DNA of 33,637 nucleotides from Sedimentisphaerales bacterium (GTDB lineage: Bacteria > Planctomycetota > Phycisphaerae > Sedimentisphaerales > SG8-4): assembly GCA_016928975.1 (NCBI GenBank), contig JAFGJR010000018.1, positions 1-33,637 on the forward strand, given 5' to 3'. This document shows positions 32,975-33,637 of the stretch, one piece after another. Each line of letters opens with the position of its first letter. Position 1 is the stretch's first letter. A program made the position numbers and the translations under genes. The notes under the pieces are model-generated. The model was not told where the DNA came from. It was given only the letters and a program-made list of their open reading frames with translations, and searched no databases.

Positions 32975-33637
32975 CTACGTCTGTGCCAGCTCGGTCCACT
33001 GGATGCCGATCTTGCGGGCGGCGTAGGCCAGGGGCTTGAGGTGGTGGCCATAAGCCATCATCCAGTGAGAGTCGCGGACCTCGCGGAGCAGCTTGCGCCA
33101 GTCTCCCTGGATCTCCACGTCTTGCTGGGAGCGGCAGATGGCGTAGAAGGGATTGCTCTTGACGATGCCGGTGAAGCCGAGCCAGCGACCGGTGCCGTAC
33201 TGCGGGTCGATGAACGTTACCTGCTGACCGATGGGTATCTCCACTTTCGGGGCGGCGCCGTACTCCGACTCGTAGTGGGTCAGGATTCGCGCGGGCTCGT
33301 AGCGCGTGCCGTCGAGCCGGCGCGGGGCGGTGCAGTGGGCGCACGTGACGATGCCGTCGTGGGGGAAGGTCGAGTTGTGCAGGAAGACGGGCCGGCCGCA
33401 GGTGTAGTGCAGCAGCACGCCGGCGGGAATGATCACGAAATCCGACTCGCAGAACGCCATCACGCCGTCATCGTTGAGCAGGCCCAGGGTCAGGCACGCC
33501 GTGGTCTGCGCCATCGGCAGGATCGTGCCCATGCAACTACGGATCGTGAAGGCCGGGGCATCATGCTCGCGCATCAGGTCCTTGAAAAGGCTGTAGAGGA
33601 GAAACGCATTCACCACGAAGGGCTTATCGGTTTCTAA
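32975..33637 (-). CDS. Sugar isomerase-like protein (fucose/arabinose isomerase fold), 3' part
   Basis: The C-terminal 220 residues of a larger protein; the frame stays open to the window edge, so the start lies outside. FTIRSCMGTILPMAQTTACL, CESDFVIIPAGVLLHY, HNSTFPHDGIVTCAHCTAPR and DPQYGTGRWLGFTGIV resemble the C-terminal half of L-fucose isomerase-like proteins (COG2407 type), with Glu/Asp and His residues that could bind the metal. This type, with CAHCTAPRRLDG and RYEPARILTHYESEYGAAP, is frequent in planctomycetes. The substrate cannot be told from this part. It ends 13 bp from the convergent LamG gene stop. Confidence 0.75.
   Translation of the reverse strand, partial: LETDKPFVVNAFLLYSLFKDLMREHDAPAFTIRSCMGTILPMAQTTACLTLGLLNDDGVMAFCESDFVIIPAGVLLHYTCGRPVFLHNSTFPHDGIVTCAHCTAPRRLDGTRYEPARILTHYESEYGAAPKVEIPIGQQVTFIDPQYGTGRWLGFTGIVKSNPFYAICRSQQDVEIQGDWRKLLREVRDSHWMMAYGHHLKPLAYAARKIGIQWTELAQT

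Overview
The window looks like a chromosomal segment of an anaerobic member of the Planctomycetota, most likely class Phycisphaerae. The support is the family mix: a GFTLIEL-type pseudopilin with the planctomycete 'GG(V/A)NxLFxD' tail, several secreted LamG and 'GEVWSFT' module proteins, a giant six-repeat GEVED protein, a sugar-isomerase-like gene of a type common in that phylum, and an [FeFe]-hydrogenase operon. The taxonomic call is an inference. There is no rRNA, tRNA, CRISPR array, transposase or integrase that I can see.

Region 1 (256-12956, all minus strand) reads as one long redox and hydrogen operon. In transcription order it runs: rex, a Cache/HAMP sensor kinase overlapping rex by 14 bp, a small HndB-like ferredoxin, the NuoF-like subunit HydB, the catalytic [FeFe] hydrogenase HydA, maturase HydG, NuoE-like HydC, maturase HydE (start overlapping the hydC stop), a single-domain response regulator, a PhoB-type regulator and a PhoR-type kinase. 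The four subunits match the multimeric, NAD(P)-linked (HndABCD / bifurcating type) hydrogenases. A strong promoter with an adjacent near-perfect Rex box (13084-13101) lies upstream of rex, so NADH-responsive control is likely. HydF is not in the window. HydA and HydG both carry unusual cysteine motifs.

Region 2 (12963-16414) holds a divergent pseudopilin gene, a 118-bp hyper-structured element between convergent genes, and a DacZ/DisA-type diadenylate cyclase (c-di-AMP synthase) with a long structured leader.

Region 3 (16415-19492) is a secreted LamG / discoidin-like protein. Region 4 (19736-22766, minus) is a two-gene unit: an Hsp70-type ATPase with a C-terminal membrane hairpin, preceded by a membrane protein whose tail resembles a degenerate GrpE beta-domain. 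I consider this the best candidate for an undescribed system in the window: a membrane-tethered Hsp70 machine.

Region 5 (22926-32961, plus) has a possible 35-aa leader peptide overlapping the start of a 2475-aa mosaic surface protein (SdrD_B-like, cadherin-like and GEVED modules), then a 743-aa secreted CARDB/LamG protein. The window ends in the 3' part of a minus-strand sugar-isomerase-like gene that runs off the right edge.
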